Positions 21,903-34,294 of a stretch of DNA of 64,000 bases are shown here, piece after piece (within the stretch, counting starts at the first letter, position 1; every line of letters starts with the position of its first letter). The position numbers were made by a program, and so were the translations under genes. The notes under the pieces were generated by a model. The model had not been told where the DNA came from and did no database searches. It saw nothing but the letters and a program-made list of their open reading frames with translations. The stretch lies in NCBI GenBank assembly GCA_025526935.1, contig JAHLKD010000119.1, forward strand, positions 90,679 to 154,678, in the 5' to 3' direction. This stretch comes from Cladochytrium replicatum (taxonomy: Eukaryota > Chytridiomycota > Chytridiomycetes > Cladochytriales > Cladochytriaceae).

Positions 21903-22900
21903 TCATCGCCGCCGTTCTCGAATCAGACGCTCCCCTTCGTGATGCACAACGTCCAACGCCATCCCGTCGAGCGCCTTCACAAGCGACAGCACCGCAACAG
22001 CACATGGTTCTTTTCAAAACAGTTATCACGTCATTCAAAAACAAAACAATCACAGGCTTTCTTTTCTTTTTGGTGCTTTTTGTGTGTGCTTACGTTGCTC
22101 GTGACAGTTTTAGCCGCTTGTTTCTCGTCAGGTAAGTTCTGTCTCGCCTCGTCCACGACGTATTCCCTCGCTGAGATGTCGGTGATCACGCTCGCTGCGC
22201 TCGGCGAGACGCGTCCGGTGACTCCGACTCCACCTCCGTCACCACATTCCATATCGAATGTTTTGCTTGTGAAATCACGTCGTGAGTTCTTCTTTTTATA
22301 AAATACATCCGCCTGCTCGTCCCGACGCAACCACACCGGCCTCTAGATGGGCGCGTCAGGTTCGAAGATGTGCGACGTGCGCTGGGAGATCTGGTAGGCT
22401 TGCTGCGGGGGGAAGCGCGATCGCGTGTGACAGGAACATCGTCGAGCGAGTCCAATTGCGGTACATGTCGCACCACCCATCGCCTATACCTAGGAAATCC
22501 AGAACCTATATTCAATCGGGCCCAAAATGCGTAAAAACTTTACTCTGAGGAATACGAGATGGGGTTCTCACCGAGCCAGACCACACGGAGCTTGTCGAGA
22601 CCGGAGAGGTGCCGCAGCTCCGTTGGCTCCAGTTGCAGCGGAGGTAGCAGTCGGTGAGTTCGGCGACGGAGCCGAAGGGTCGCGAACGAGGTGATCGAGG
22701 TTGAGGAGAGGGATACGACGTGGAGGTGCGGGATCTTGGTGAGCATCGAGACGTCGGTGAGGTCCTGGACCAGAGATTGAGGGAGTTGATGTAGCCTGCG
22801 TAAGCTGTTGTGAGTTGAGATTGGGGGAACGGGTTGGAGGGGGAGATTTTCTTTTGCAAGGAAATTAAGAAGCATATAATCGAGGTGTTTTTGTTACCAC
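21903..22900 (-). pseudogene. CFAP410 (C21orf2)-like ciliary LRR gene, frame-broken
   Basis: Pieces of one protein lie in order on the minus strand but in shifting frames. YINSLNLWS is followed by DLTDVSMLTKIPHLHVVSLS (LRR), then AELTDCYLRC, then ELRHLSGLDKLRVVWLGENP (LRR), then YRRWVVRHVPQLDSLDDVPV (LRR cap). Next come VITDISAREYVVDEARQNL and a C-terminal helix AVLSLVKALDGMALDVV ending RERRR. Order and spacing match CFAP410, a basal-body/cilium protein with a C-terminal oligomerisation helix. At least three single-base shifts (near 22778, 22690-22650 and 21995) cannot all be introns, so the copy is probably dead or the assembly has errors. Some GT-AG introns also occur (for example an acceptor near 22800). 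Confidence 0.6.
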
Positions 22901-23269
22901 AATCTGAGCGGGCTCGGATGCCCTTTGTTTTTGCTGCGACCAGGGATTAGGCGAGGGAAGAAGCGTGTTGGATCAGAGATGCTTACAGATCAAAGATCAA
23001 GCGGTACGGCCAGCTAATAATGGATAAAAATGGCTTGTATTCTGAAATATCAATGCGTATAGACAACCGGTATTTGGTACGAAGAATATATGGAAAGAAA
23101 GGTGTTTCTGCATGTACAAAAAAAGAAAAATGAACCGAACGAGAGTACAGACCTGCCTTGGTACCGGAGGGGGACACCGCAAGGATGCACTGCGCCAAGT
23201 ATGTAAGAACAGTTAGGCGTCCCTTCCCGCTGCAGTCGTCGAATCAAGAAAAGAGCACATTTATCAAGA

Positions 23270-24091
23270 TCACTTTGAAGGAAACCCGAAACCAGCAAGA
23301 CCGCCTCCTAGCTTCGATCTCCGTCGATCAAAGAGGGACACGCGCCTGTTTGGAGTGCGAGGGGAGGCCGGTTCTTCTTCGATGGAGTCCTTATTGGGTT
23401 CAGCAGGGTTTTCGTCATTGTGGGCGTTGACGGGAGGTGCGGAAGGTTTTCTGATACTCCACGACATTCTCCTCCTCGCCTTCTCAGCGGTTTTAGTTTC
23501 TTTGATTTCCGGGGTTGTGGGGACCGATGCATCGGTGTGAACGGTGTTGCTGTCGGTACTGAAAACCCTAGACTTTTGTTTCAAATCGACGCACGAGACG
23601 CATCTTGGCTTCCTATGGTCCACGAGCAAGCTCGGAACCCTCAGAAGCTCTTCGGAAGAATGGTTGCGCAGCACAGGGTCCTTGTTATCCTCTGCCTTGT
23701 GATCCGCAAAGCGAGCGATCACACTCTCGTCCGCATGCGCGCTCGAGTTTTTGCGACTGTTGGATTCGGTTGGGTGCAGAATCAGGCCGATCAGGTCCTT
23801 TACGACCGGGATGATGCTGTACGAGTCGGCGATGAGTTCTTCGGTCTTGAGGATAGCGGAGATGTCGTCTGCGACAGGAGGCAGGGGAGTGTGCGAGTGT
23901 ACTGAGGCTGGGTTGTGAGTTGCGATTGAGACAGAGCGCTTTTGTGGTGGAAGGGGAGAGTGTGGGAGGGGTGGTTTTGCGATTGAGGTGAATGAACGGG
24001 GGAGGGTCTGGGTTGAGTCGTCAACGAGTCTGCGGGAGGGCAGACGGAGTGAAGGGGTCGAGAGGGAGGGCGGGTCGACGGGTGAAGGCAT
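23270..24091 (-). CDS. low-complexity Pro/Ser-rich hypothetical protein
   Basis: Uninterrupted 273-aa frame from a good ATG at 24091. The first 80 residues are Pro/Ser-rich. The middle contains a more ordered stretch (DDISAILKTEELIADSYSII then VVKDLIGLILHP). The C-terminal third is basic with several RRxS sites (ARRRMSWSIRKPS, PNRRVSLFDRRRSK), which could be kinase targets. I recognise no domain. Length and even composition argue for a real gene, but antisense frames are also fairly open. Confidence 0.55.
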   Translation of the reverse strand: MPSPVDPPSLSTPSLRLPSRRLVDDSTQTLPRSFTSIAKPPLPHSPLPPQKRSVSIATHNPASVHSHTPLPPVADDISAILKTEELIADSYSIIPVVKDLIGLILHPTESNSRKNSSAHADESVIARFADHKAEDNKDPVLRNHSSEELLRVPSLLVDHRKPRCVSCVDLKQKSRVFSTDSNTVHTDASVPTTPEIKETKTAEKARRRMSWSIRKPSAPPVNAHNDENPAEPNKDSIEEEPASPRTPNRRVSLFDRRRSKLGGGLAGFGFPSK

Positions 24092-24199
24092 TTTGGATTG
24101 AGAACGACCAGGATTGAGAATTGATTTGAACTATTTGAAATATGGTATTAGGGTTGCCGGTGGTTAGGGTTGCATTGCACATGTCATAACACACCTGCT

Positions 24200-27100
24200 T
24201 CACTTCATGCACTTGCCCAATATGAAGACAATAACGAACCTGGACGGCATCAGTAACACTCCTGAAAATCCTTTTGACACAATTCTGGAACAACTTCGTT
24301 TGCAGAGACATGAGTCTCAAATTTTTCAGCAACAATTGCAACACAACCAAACCATCAGACAGCATTTAGATTCCACGATCGCAGAGATTCGAGAGACGCC
24401 GTTGCTGTAGATGAGCTTAGACAGAGAAATGCAGATATAGCGAGACAGTTGAACGAATTGACGAATCGGGCAAACCAGCATTTACAGACTATGGAGCAAG
24501 TGATTAAGGCTTTACAACAGACCTTGGCAAGAATAACTTCGATAGAAAATGCAGTCCAGGATTTGCAGAACCCCCTGCTGTTTCTTCAACTTCATCAACT
24601 TGAACAGTTACGCCTGTGATGAATCCGATCATTAGTGAGAGCCAAAGTTTTTTATGCCCTAGGGAGGCCTTGAGTTTGTGTTCTACTAACATAATGAATA
24701 CAAGATAGCGGTCAATGACAGGGATCCCATACCTAACCAGGGCTGGCTAGCCCTTCCACAGAGGTCCCATTGTGTGAAAACCCCAAGGTAGCCTGCCACC
24801 AACTATAAATGGAAAATTCCAACACAACCCCCCTCAGTCTTCCGCTTAATCCAAAGGGTGTCCCGTGGCTGTCATGATCTCCCCGGGTCATTCTCTCTGG
24901 GATCCACAACTGGAACATGTTTGTACACAGCCACTGACCACGCCCGCAGAACGATCCCACGTCACCACCACTCCTGTGAGGGCGGCCCGTAGTCTTGTCA
25001 CCGCCGACTGAGGCGACTCAGGGAGGAAACCGTCAATCAGCTTCAATCCAAACTCACAGCTCCAATCAGTTGCCTCACTCCTTGTTTTGCACCCATAGAC
25101 ATGATTAGCAACTTCTGTGGCAGTCTTATACCAGGGACCTGCAACTCCATCTTTGCATCAAACCATTCTTTGCCTTCAACAGGACATTCACCTCCTATAG
25201 CATGTTGTTGATTGCAATCAAAACATGGATACTGTTTTTTGTCCTGCTTTGTCTTTGCACCAGGCAATTTTTCTGCCGCTCCCTCCTAGGCTTTGTTTAG
25301 CAGGGGTGTGATGTCTTTTTCTTGCTCCCAAGTCACCATTTTGTCACATCTCTGATTGCAGATTGGAAAAGAGCCGAAGTTAGGAAAACCTGAATAGTTC
25401 AGTAGAAATTGTCAGAACTCAGAAGACTCGTCGTTTTATCACTGAGATCGAGGATATTTGACGCCTGTCCAAGTCAGTATCCAAACGATAATGTCAAAAT
25501 TATTGTAATCAAATCTTGTTCTGGTGCAGTGCGAGACTGGATTTTCTAATGTCCTGTTTCAAACAATCCCACAATTACATTTGCCAAATTGAAGGATGAA
25601 TTATATGCCCTGTTGGGTAAAACTGACCGTAAGTTGCTCAGGAGAAACTTGCATCACTCTCAAAGCAAACATCAACTTCTCAGTACACTCAGGAATTCAA
25701 TTGTTACGCTCCTGACACAATTCCCAAAAAGGAGATAAAAAACCTTTAAGACTATCAACAATGAGCCGTTGATACGACAATGAGCTTTTTTTGACACTGA
25801 TAAGTGCGAAATAAAATGAGAAAAATGCTCAATCAACTAAAAACCAGTCTTCTCCAAGCCTGCAACTTCGACATTGAATTCATCAGGTTCTGGTTCAGGA
25901 CCCACTCCAATGGAACTTGATTCTGCGAAGGTACCAAAAATTCACAAAACTCACTTATGATGAAAGAGAACGCTTGAAGTCAATAAATGCATGTTAATAT
26001 TGCCGTGAAGTAGGACATTCAACTCATCAATGGCCGAAGGTAAAGGAAAAAGCAGGAAAACAAATAAAGTCAGTGAGTGAACCCAGATTGCTGACGAAAC
26101 TGATGCCTGGTGGTGCTATTTACCTTTCTTCCATTTCTCTTCCCAAAAGTTCTCGCTTCGTTATCCAGCTCAGCCAGATTTTACAATTAATGTCGCTTTT
26201 TTGGGCACTGGTTGCACAGGTTTACTTATTCATCCCTGTATTATCTGTAAGTTGCACTGTTCCTTTATTCCTCTTCCTGTTCCACATGCTTCAAGGGCTC
26301 TCAATTTATCGTAGTGTCGCTAAAAGAAGGGATGTTCAACAGTGCAAATGTTCTCTTTAAGGCAAAGTTGAGAGATGGAGTCAGTTTAACTTGTCCTTGG
26401 AGATTCATCTGAAGCTGATTCTGCCATTGAGTATGAGATTCTTCCACTTCAGATGTTTATTGGTTTGCACAAAGAAATAATTTCACTCAAATATTTCCTT
26501 CCAAATATGATCTTTTTTGCCTTTAAAATGGTTGGAGCAACACAATCCTTTTATTAACTGGCGTTCTGGGGAGATTCAGGTTTTAGGCCCTGAATGCAAA
26601 GATCATTGTTCTGAAGAAAATGTTGTTTTGTAACGTGAACTGATTCGAAAGTTCTTCTATTCAATGTGATGCTTTTTCAGTTGAACTCAACAACAAAAAA
26701 TATAACAATGTAAGACCACTTGTGATCCCAATTTTGGCAGTGTTAAGATAGGGATATGTTGTAGGGTGGGTACAACTGTAGTGTATGAGCTATTGCCAAA
26801 CAGAAAATCTCGAGGCTAGCCACACACCACCAACCCCAACATACCCTCGCCTCTCCAAAACAGCATTAAGTCCCAACAACTAAGATGTAAATAAACATTG
26901 TCAGAAATTATAAGGAATGTAAGGTTCAACACACAAACTCACAATTAGCATCATACAAAAACATAAACGTAAAAACTTGTCATAAAGAATGGGCCCAGAT
27001 TTTAACAGAAGCTGCTTTGAAATTGTTCTTGTTGCCAGCCCCAAGAATAGATTTAATAGCAGAATCAACTGCAGATCTCTACTTTGCAAATGTCTTCAAA

Positions 27101-27560
27101 AATCTGGGATGCCCAGAAACATTACCTCTGATGGTGGTCCTCAATTTAGTTCAAAAATCTTGAGGAGATTCTTCAATGTACTTGGAGTCAGCCGCTCTAT
27201 CATCCACAAACAGATGGTCATCAGTGAGTCTCGATGGAGTTATCCAACCATAAATTGAGAAGTTTGTGCAGTGAACATCCTGGATTTTGGGTTCAATTCC
27301 TTCTGTTCTCTGAATTTGCCTACAACAATTCGAAAAGTGCAACAACAAATATTTCGCCATTTTATGCCCTTAACGGTCGTCATCCTGCTTTTTATCTTTG
27401 ATCCTGAGATTCCAGTTGCTTCTGTTGTTCCTGAAGCTGAAAGTGCAAGCTGAACGCATTCGACTAATCCATGAACAAATTATTGCGCAATTGGCGCAGG
27501 ACGCTTACAAACAATCTGCTGATAAGAATCGTCGTCCTTCCCCCGGATCTGGAGCACCGG
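24200..27560 (+). mobile_element. ancient, AT-rich Ty3/gypsy retrotransposon relic
   Basis: No long frame survives, but gene-order landmarks do. A gag-like coiled start lies at 24207-24410 (ILEQLRLQRHESQIFQQQL). A zinc knuckle lies near 25975-26035, where the expected CQYC reads C-stop-YC and the run continues REVGHSTHQWP with the last Cys changed to Trp. An aspartic-protease trace follows at about 26190-26280 (VAFLGTGCTGLLIHP). An integrase core trace lies at 27080-27180 (MPRNITSDGGPQFSSKILRR), and integrase C-terminal pieces at 27390-27530 (RIRLIHEQIIAQLAQ). Reverse transcriptase is not recognisable. The segment is visibly more AT-rich than its neighbours. Element ends were not found; a TATAAAT near 24803 may mark an old LTR. 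Confidence 0.7.
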
Positions 27561-27770
27561 TCACTGTAGGAGTTGATACTGCGCAGTCCATCCAGCAACT
27601 GTGCACAGTTGCATGTTTAGGTCCCTCGTTCCAATCCAAGCCTGTGAAACTCCTTTTCGAGCTGGGCGATTCCTTTTAACCCGTTGATGAGGGTCAAATG
27701 TGTCCTGGTTAACGTTGCCATAGTTCTGCCTCGGGTCTCGCGATCCCACAACCCAGGCTGCGACCTTTGA

Positions 27771-28986
<1,216 letters not shown>

Positions 28987-29149
28987 TCGACGGCGAGAAT
29001 GGTCTCCTTTTCACCTTAAAATACATGGCATTCTAAAATAAACATCCTCAAGTTCGTTTCATCATTGTGTCGCCCAGTGACTGTCTATGTGTTATGCTGA
29101 CCCGGCGAAGGATCAACCAGCGGCCCCACATACAGCAAACAAGCCTACG

Positions 29150-30405
29150 AATGGTCCCCAAGTTCCAAGCGAGATCGTCGATGCCATCCTTCTGCTGCTC
29201 GGAACATTGGGCAAGGAAGCCCAACCAAGCATACAGAAGTGCTATTCTCCTTCAGAGAATTCCCTCGAATCCCACCTCACTTACCTTCCATGGACGACGC
29301 CAGCCCAAGTCCTCGACCTTCAACTGCGGTCGAAACGCCCGCGCGATTAAACATTCAACTCGATCCATCACGCCTCCGCAAAATGGCACTTTGACGTTCT
29401 TGCGTGGTGGATCTCGAGCGGCTTCGTGTTAAGTACATGACCCGCGGAAGTTTCGGCTTCCTCGTGTGGGCCTCTATGGACCTTTGCGAGTAAAGGCGGA
29501 GTTGCTGGATGGTGGCGATCGAGCGGGCTGGTAGCTCGGGTACAACACAGGTTGCATCTTCGAGCGGACATCGGTGCGTGTGGTGGACTGGAGGATTGAC
29601 AGCGGTCTGGAATTGAAATACGGGAAAGCGAGCGTTTCGTGTACCACGCAAACTTGAGCTGCAAGACCGAGGTTTTGGGAGTGGCGGAGGACGAGGAGCA
29701 GCGGGGCAAGTGCAGGATGGGCTCGACCCGCCCGCATTCTCTCCAATGCGAGCAAGACGGGATGCGTTGAGGCGCCGGTGTGGTGGAAGACGAGGAGCTG
29801 GGATCAGATATACCACGCTGCTTTCGTTGACGTGATGGGCCAATGCGGGCTCGTACGGCCGTGTTGATGTGTTGGAGTGGTGGCGGACGAGCGGACTTCG
29901 AATTGGATGCGAGGGCCCGAACCACTCGATTCTGCGAGCTCGTATGGGCAACGTGACGCAGTTGAGTGGTGGAAACGGAGCGGACTCGAATTGAAGTGGA
30001 CGGGGTGGCCGTGAACAGGGCCGGCGCGAAAAGGCTTTGTGCACATTACTGGACAGGTGGGAAGTGAGCGGACTGGAACTGAAGTGGACTTTCAACGCTG
30101 TTGATTCGGCGAGTAACGGTGGCCATCTTTATGTTTTGGAGTGGTGGAGATCGAGTGCACTGGAGATCAGGTGGAGCGGATCCAGGGAATTGCGAATCTG
30201 GGAGGCATTTCAGAAAAACGAAGATGTGGTTGCGCTATGGTGGAATGATCTTACTCGTTTTGATCCATTCTTTGTCGATCCACCTTATGGTGATTTAAAG
30301 TCAGCTCCAGAAGTTTCTGAGCAAATCCAACAGGCGAAAAGCTCGCCATGGTTTTTCAGGTGGAAGGAAAGTTTCCATAAACGCAGAACACAAAATGGAA
30401 TTTAA
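29150..30405 (+). pseudogene. decayed F-box/WW-repeat gene, copy 3
   Basis: Starts with QVPSEIVDAILLLLGTLGKE (F-box-like, about 29158-29220). Scattered repeats then appear in changing frames through 29400-30000. The last third is intact from about 30037: VSGLELKWTFNAVDSASNGG, VLEWWRSSALEIRWSG, and a family-type C-terminus ending WFFRWKESFHKRRTQNGI at 30402. Stops and shifts in the middle rule out a full product. Confidence 0.7.
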
Positions 30406-30684
30406 GTGACTTAAAACATAAACATTTTTCTGTTTGTGAAACTTTTCCCATCGAGATTTGTCGGCCACATTCTTCGGTTATTTGGACATGGGGCCGCGAA
30501 ACCCGCTTTGGCGTACAAGGTGGCCCATCTTTCTTCGACGACCTCATCCCACGAACGCAAGGTTGCTGTTATGCACCAAACTTAAAAATTTTCGGAAAAT
30601 TTACAGACCAGATGTTAACGGACCAGCAATGCGATTTCATCTGCTCCACAAATTACACTGCGTTCCCTCCATTCCACCACTCGT

Positions 30685-31682
30685 CTAGAACCCCTCAAAC
30701 CTTCTGTTTGGAGAAAAGTGGTTCCACCACTCGAGCACCTCAATATGGCCGTTAAAGCTCGCCTTGTGAACAGCATTAATGGTTGCCCAAATCAAGCCCA
30801 CTCTTCCTCCACCTCTCCAGAACGGCGACTTGTCCCATCCGACTCGCCTCATCAATTGGGTATTCCGCATAAAGCAGCTTGAGGCGGCTCTTCTTCCACC
30901 ATCACTGCGACATGCCTGTTGCGACTAGCCTCATTAATCGTGTGTTTCGTGTACCTCATCCAAGGCCACTCTTCTTCCACCAATCAAGTACCGAAACGTA
31001 GCCGTTTTCACTTGCCAAGTCCATTGCTTCGGAGCTGTATTTAGTTTCTTAACACTAGACGTTTTCCACCAATTCAAAACTTTGATTTGGATCCCTCTCG
31101 CTGGTTCTATCCATCGCAAGCGAACTTGTTATACTTTAGTTCAAGAACGCTTCATCGCCACTACTCTAACACCTCCACTCGCCCAAGCTCGCTTGCCCGA
31201 TACATTCAGATGTACTCCAACAGCTTTGTATATGTCCAACACGGTCAAGTTTCCACCGCTGCTGATTTATCCATATCGATCGGAGCAACCCACCCGAGCT
31301 GGTGCCGACACTTTTTTCACCACCCCAAAACCTCAACTCGAATCAACTCGATGATGGTGAATCGCCGTGTCGAGAATCAATTGGGTTCGAAACGGAAACC
31401 CGAATCTTTCCACCACTCGAGAGTCCCTATTAGTCCCTTCGCGCTTGCACCACATAATGCGACGTCGGCTCTCCACCGCAACTCGAGCCCGCTGGATCGC
31501 CACCATTCAAGGACAGAGACGTGCCCATTCTCGCTTGCAGACTCCATTGCTATGGCAGAGTAAGTGAGGGGACGATTTGTGCGTTCGAGGTATATGTTAA
31601 GCACACGACATAGCCGCACATGAGTTCGTATGGAAGGCGAGGGAAGTTGAGAGAGGATGGAGAGGATAAGAGGCTTTGACAT
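30685..31682 (-). pseudogene. decayed F-box/WW-repeat gene, copy 4
   Basis: Minus-strand fragments: VLNIYLERTNRPLTYSAIAM, VLEWWRSSGLELRW and TLEWWKDSGFRFEPN (31682-31377), then VLNWWKTSSVKKLN (31119-30934) and VLEWWNHFSPNRRF (30870-30685). Frames change between them and stops intervene. It lies tail to tail with copy 3, giving an inverted pair. Confidence 0.65.
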
Positions 31683-31979
31683 TGGAAATGCTAGAAGTCG
31701 GAGGGGTGCCAGACAGCAGCATGAATATCGGGCTGTGTTGTCGATGGAACCGTCCCATCCTGCATACTATCACCTGCTCACACCCGTATCCCCCGGTATT
31801 ATTTTACCGAAAACATAAAGCTCAGTCGCTGTTCTATTAAAAAAATGTTTTACCAGACTAGTATAAACTGAAACTAGCCCTGATTTCTGCATTTCAGTCC
31901 CTTCCAAAACTTCCACCGGTAGGGCACCTGGCAATCGTTCAAGACAAGTATAAACACCACTGGTTGTGAATATACCTTC

Positions 31980-32802
31980 TTGTTCTCCGTGCCTTGCAAA
32001 GCTGTGTGCCGCTAGTGAGGATCGAACGTTTCTTGAAGGGCCGGTGTTCCCGGCGTCGCCTACCCACGACATAGCGGACGAAGATGCTCTGAGGACTCCA
32101 ACGTCCGTTGACTCGTTCGTGTTGTTCGCGCCGAGGGCAATCTCTGTTCAGAGGTGAGTGACAAAAGAGTTTTGAGAAAAGCTTATGCACGTTGGTGAAT
32201 CCATGTTTTTTCGATTTAGCTACGATGCAAGCCTGGACACTGCGTTTCTTCGGGTGACAAGCGACGACAACCACTCTTTGAACTACGGTGCCGATGTTCT
32301 TGGTTTGGCACTGCCTGAACGATATGTTGCCAGTCACGTCGTTGGGCAACAAAGTGATGCGACGTTCCAGGATGATGAAGTCAACCCTGTATCTACGATG
32401 TTCGATCATCATCGACTGTTTTCAAACTTTCCGTTCACCACCTCAACACTGCATCCTTTGGAAGCGTCGATTGTCGAGCACAACACCGTCATCGCCCAGC
32501 CAATTCCGAGCGTGACAATTTCGCCTCCAATTAACGATGTTCCTAGTTCTAGGAACAAAATGCTGAACCTCCGCAAGTCCGTCCAGGAGATTGCAAGCAC
32601 CAGCATCAGCTTCCTCCCGCTCTTGGCGCTCAGCGGGAAAGGCATGGGAGTAATGGGTGTTAATCGACTAACTCAATCGTTCTCGGACTTGAGAAAGCTT
32701 CAAGTTACAAGGAGAGATTCGACCAGCACTTCATCAACCTCCTCGTCCTCGCACTCGACCACCTCATCGATCTGCTCTACGCACACGCACAAGTCTGCGT
32801 GA
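31980..32802 (+). CDS. Ser-rich hypothetical protein, 5' end unresolved
   Basis: Two exons fit well: one ending at 32153 (GCAATCTCTGTTCAGAG, GT follows) and 32220-32802, joined in frame (AISVQSYDASLDTAFLRV). The product has an internal segment NLRKSVQEIASTSISFLPLL and ends in a Ser/Thr run (STSSTSSSSHSTTSS). No ATG precedes in frame, since a TAA lies just upstream at about 31951, so a first exon is missing from the model; an acceptor (CTTGCAAAG) ends at about 31998. No domain was recognised. Confidence 0.45.
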
Positions 32803-33384
32803 TTTCTTTGCCCTCAGCTCCGAGTTTTGCCACTTCTACTTTTAAGTTTCGTTGTTTTCCGAACACCTGTACCTCTTATTGAGCTTCTATGCCTGCCGGA
32901 GTTTTCGTTCCTACTACCAAACTCCCCATATCCCAACCGGGTTTTTCCTCTCTAATCTTTTCGGCACCAATTACTAATTTCGCTCCGGCAGAAAGGACAT
33001 TGCGTTTGACTATGATTGTATATTGTTTGACAATAAAAGTATGCTGGCGATCTCGGATAACTAAGGCTATGGGTATATGGAAGTTTTAGAAACCAAATTG
33101 TGGGTTTGCCTTATGCATCGGAGTCAGAATCAAAACAATGTTTGCGGAGTCGGAAAAAACGTTCCGATGCGGAGTGCAGAACAAGTCTGAAGTGTGCAAG
33201 CAAACCAGCATATAACAAGTATTGATAAGTCCATGTCGTTGACCTGTGGGTCAATTCTAACGTTGCTCGAGATCCTTTGCAAGATTCTGCAGACAGTTGA
33301 CGCAATAAATGAATGTTCAAAACTACCACTTTGTATTGGAGAAACAAAAGCCTTCTCATAGTCCAAGACTCAACTCAAAACTCC
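32803..33384. other. intergenic, nothing supported
   Basis: 3' flank of the Ser-rich gene, with an AATAAAAG near 33040, and 5' flank of the next F-box/WW-repeat copy. No gene was recognised on either strand. Confidence 0.4.
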
Positions 33385-34259
33385 ACGGATGATCAACCCC
33401 GCCACAGCATTGCGGTGTTTTTCAACGAAATCATCGACAAAATTCTGGTGCTCTTGGGACACGGGCGGGAGACAGACCCTAACGAGACGTACATGGTGAC
33501 AGTGCTACTGCGATGAGAATACGTACATATCGAACTCGCCCCAGTGCTGAGGCTGCCCACAATGAATGAGGCGAGCGCAAGTTGGAACTGAAGATAAGTG
33601 ACCGAGCGAAGGACCGAGGGAGTGCTTGTGGACAAGTACACGTACTGGAGTGGTGGAAGTCGAGCGGTCTGGAGACAAGATGGACCGCGCGTGCGATGAA
33701 CCAAGCGAGCGCCTGGGGACATATTCATTCGAGGTGGGCCGTTGAATATGCTAGCACAAACGGTCACATTGCGCCATTAGACTGGTGGAGGGACAGTGGC
33801 TTGAGGTTCAAATATGGTCCCCGCGCTATAGAGCAGTCATGTGCGCAACGACGAATCGATGTGCTTGAGTGGTGGAAGGACAGCGGAATCCTGGGAAAAG
33901 CTTGGCATCGGGGTCTTGATCGTGCAACAGAGAACGGGTGCTTTGAGGTGTTGGAGTGGTGGACACACTCTGGACTTCCAGTGACGATCTCAGATGATTA
34001 CATCAGCAAAGCAAAAGACAGTGGAAATATGGATGTAGTTGGTTGGTGGGCGAACAACGAAAACAGTCATGGAAACCAAGCTGCGGCACGATTTGCAAAG
34101 CAGTTACTTGGGATCAGCGACCTGGATCCGAAACAAAGACTGGGCCGGGTTAAGAAAGGAATGAAAGTTTTTATTCTACAAGTAAAGATTAGCAGTTGTG
34201 GGTTGAAATTGTGCAGAAAAGTTGTTGCCTGCTGTTTCTGTAAGAACGTTGTTTTTTGA
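33385..34259 (+). pseudogene. F-box/WW-repeat gene, copy 5, decayed at the 5' end
   Basis: The F-box-like region (FFNEIIDKILVLLGHGRE, about 33418-33470) is followed by a TGA near 33514 and a frameshift. From about 33582 to the stop at 34257-34259 the frame is open for 225 codons with repeats VLEWWKSSGLETRW, LDWWRDSGLRFKYG, VLEWWKDSGILGK and VLEWWTHSGLPVT. The family C-terminus follows (VGWWANNENSHGNQAAARFA, then KQRLGRVKKG). It stands directly upstream of the intact copy in the same direction, so the pair looks like a tandem duplication. A truncated protein could in principle still be made. Confidence 0.65.
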
Positions 34260-34294
34260 ACAAAAATATTTTTTCTCTTTTTTTTGAAACAAAG

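Noticed and set aside
29355-30095. 246-codon minus-strand frame
   Set aside because: Antisense of the decayed F-box/WW-repeat copy 3; it contains no motif, only complements of the repeat.
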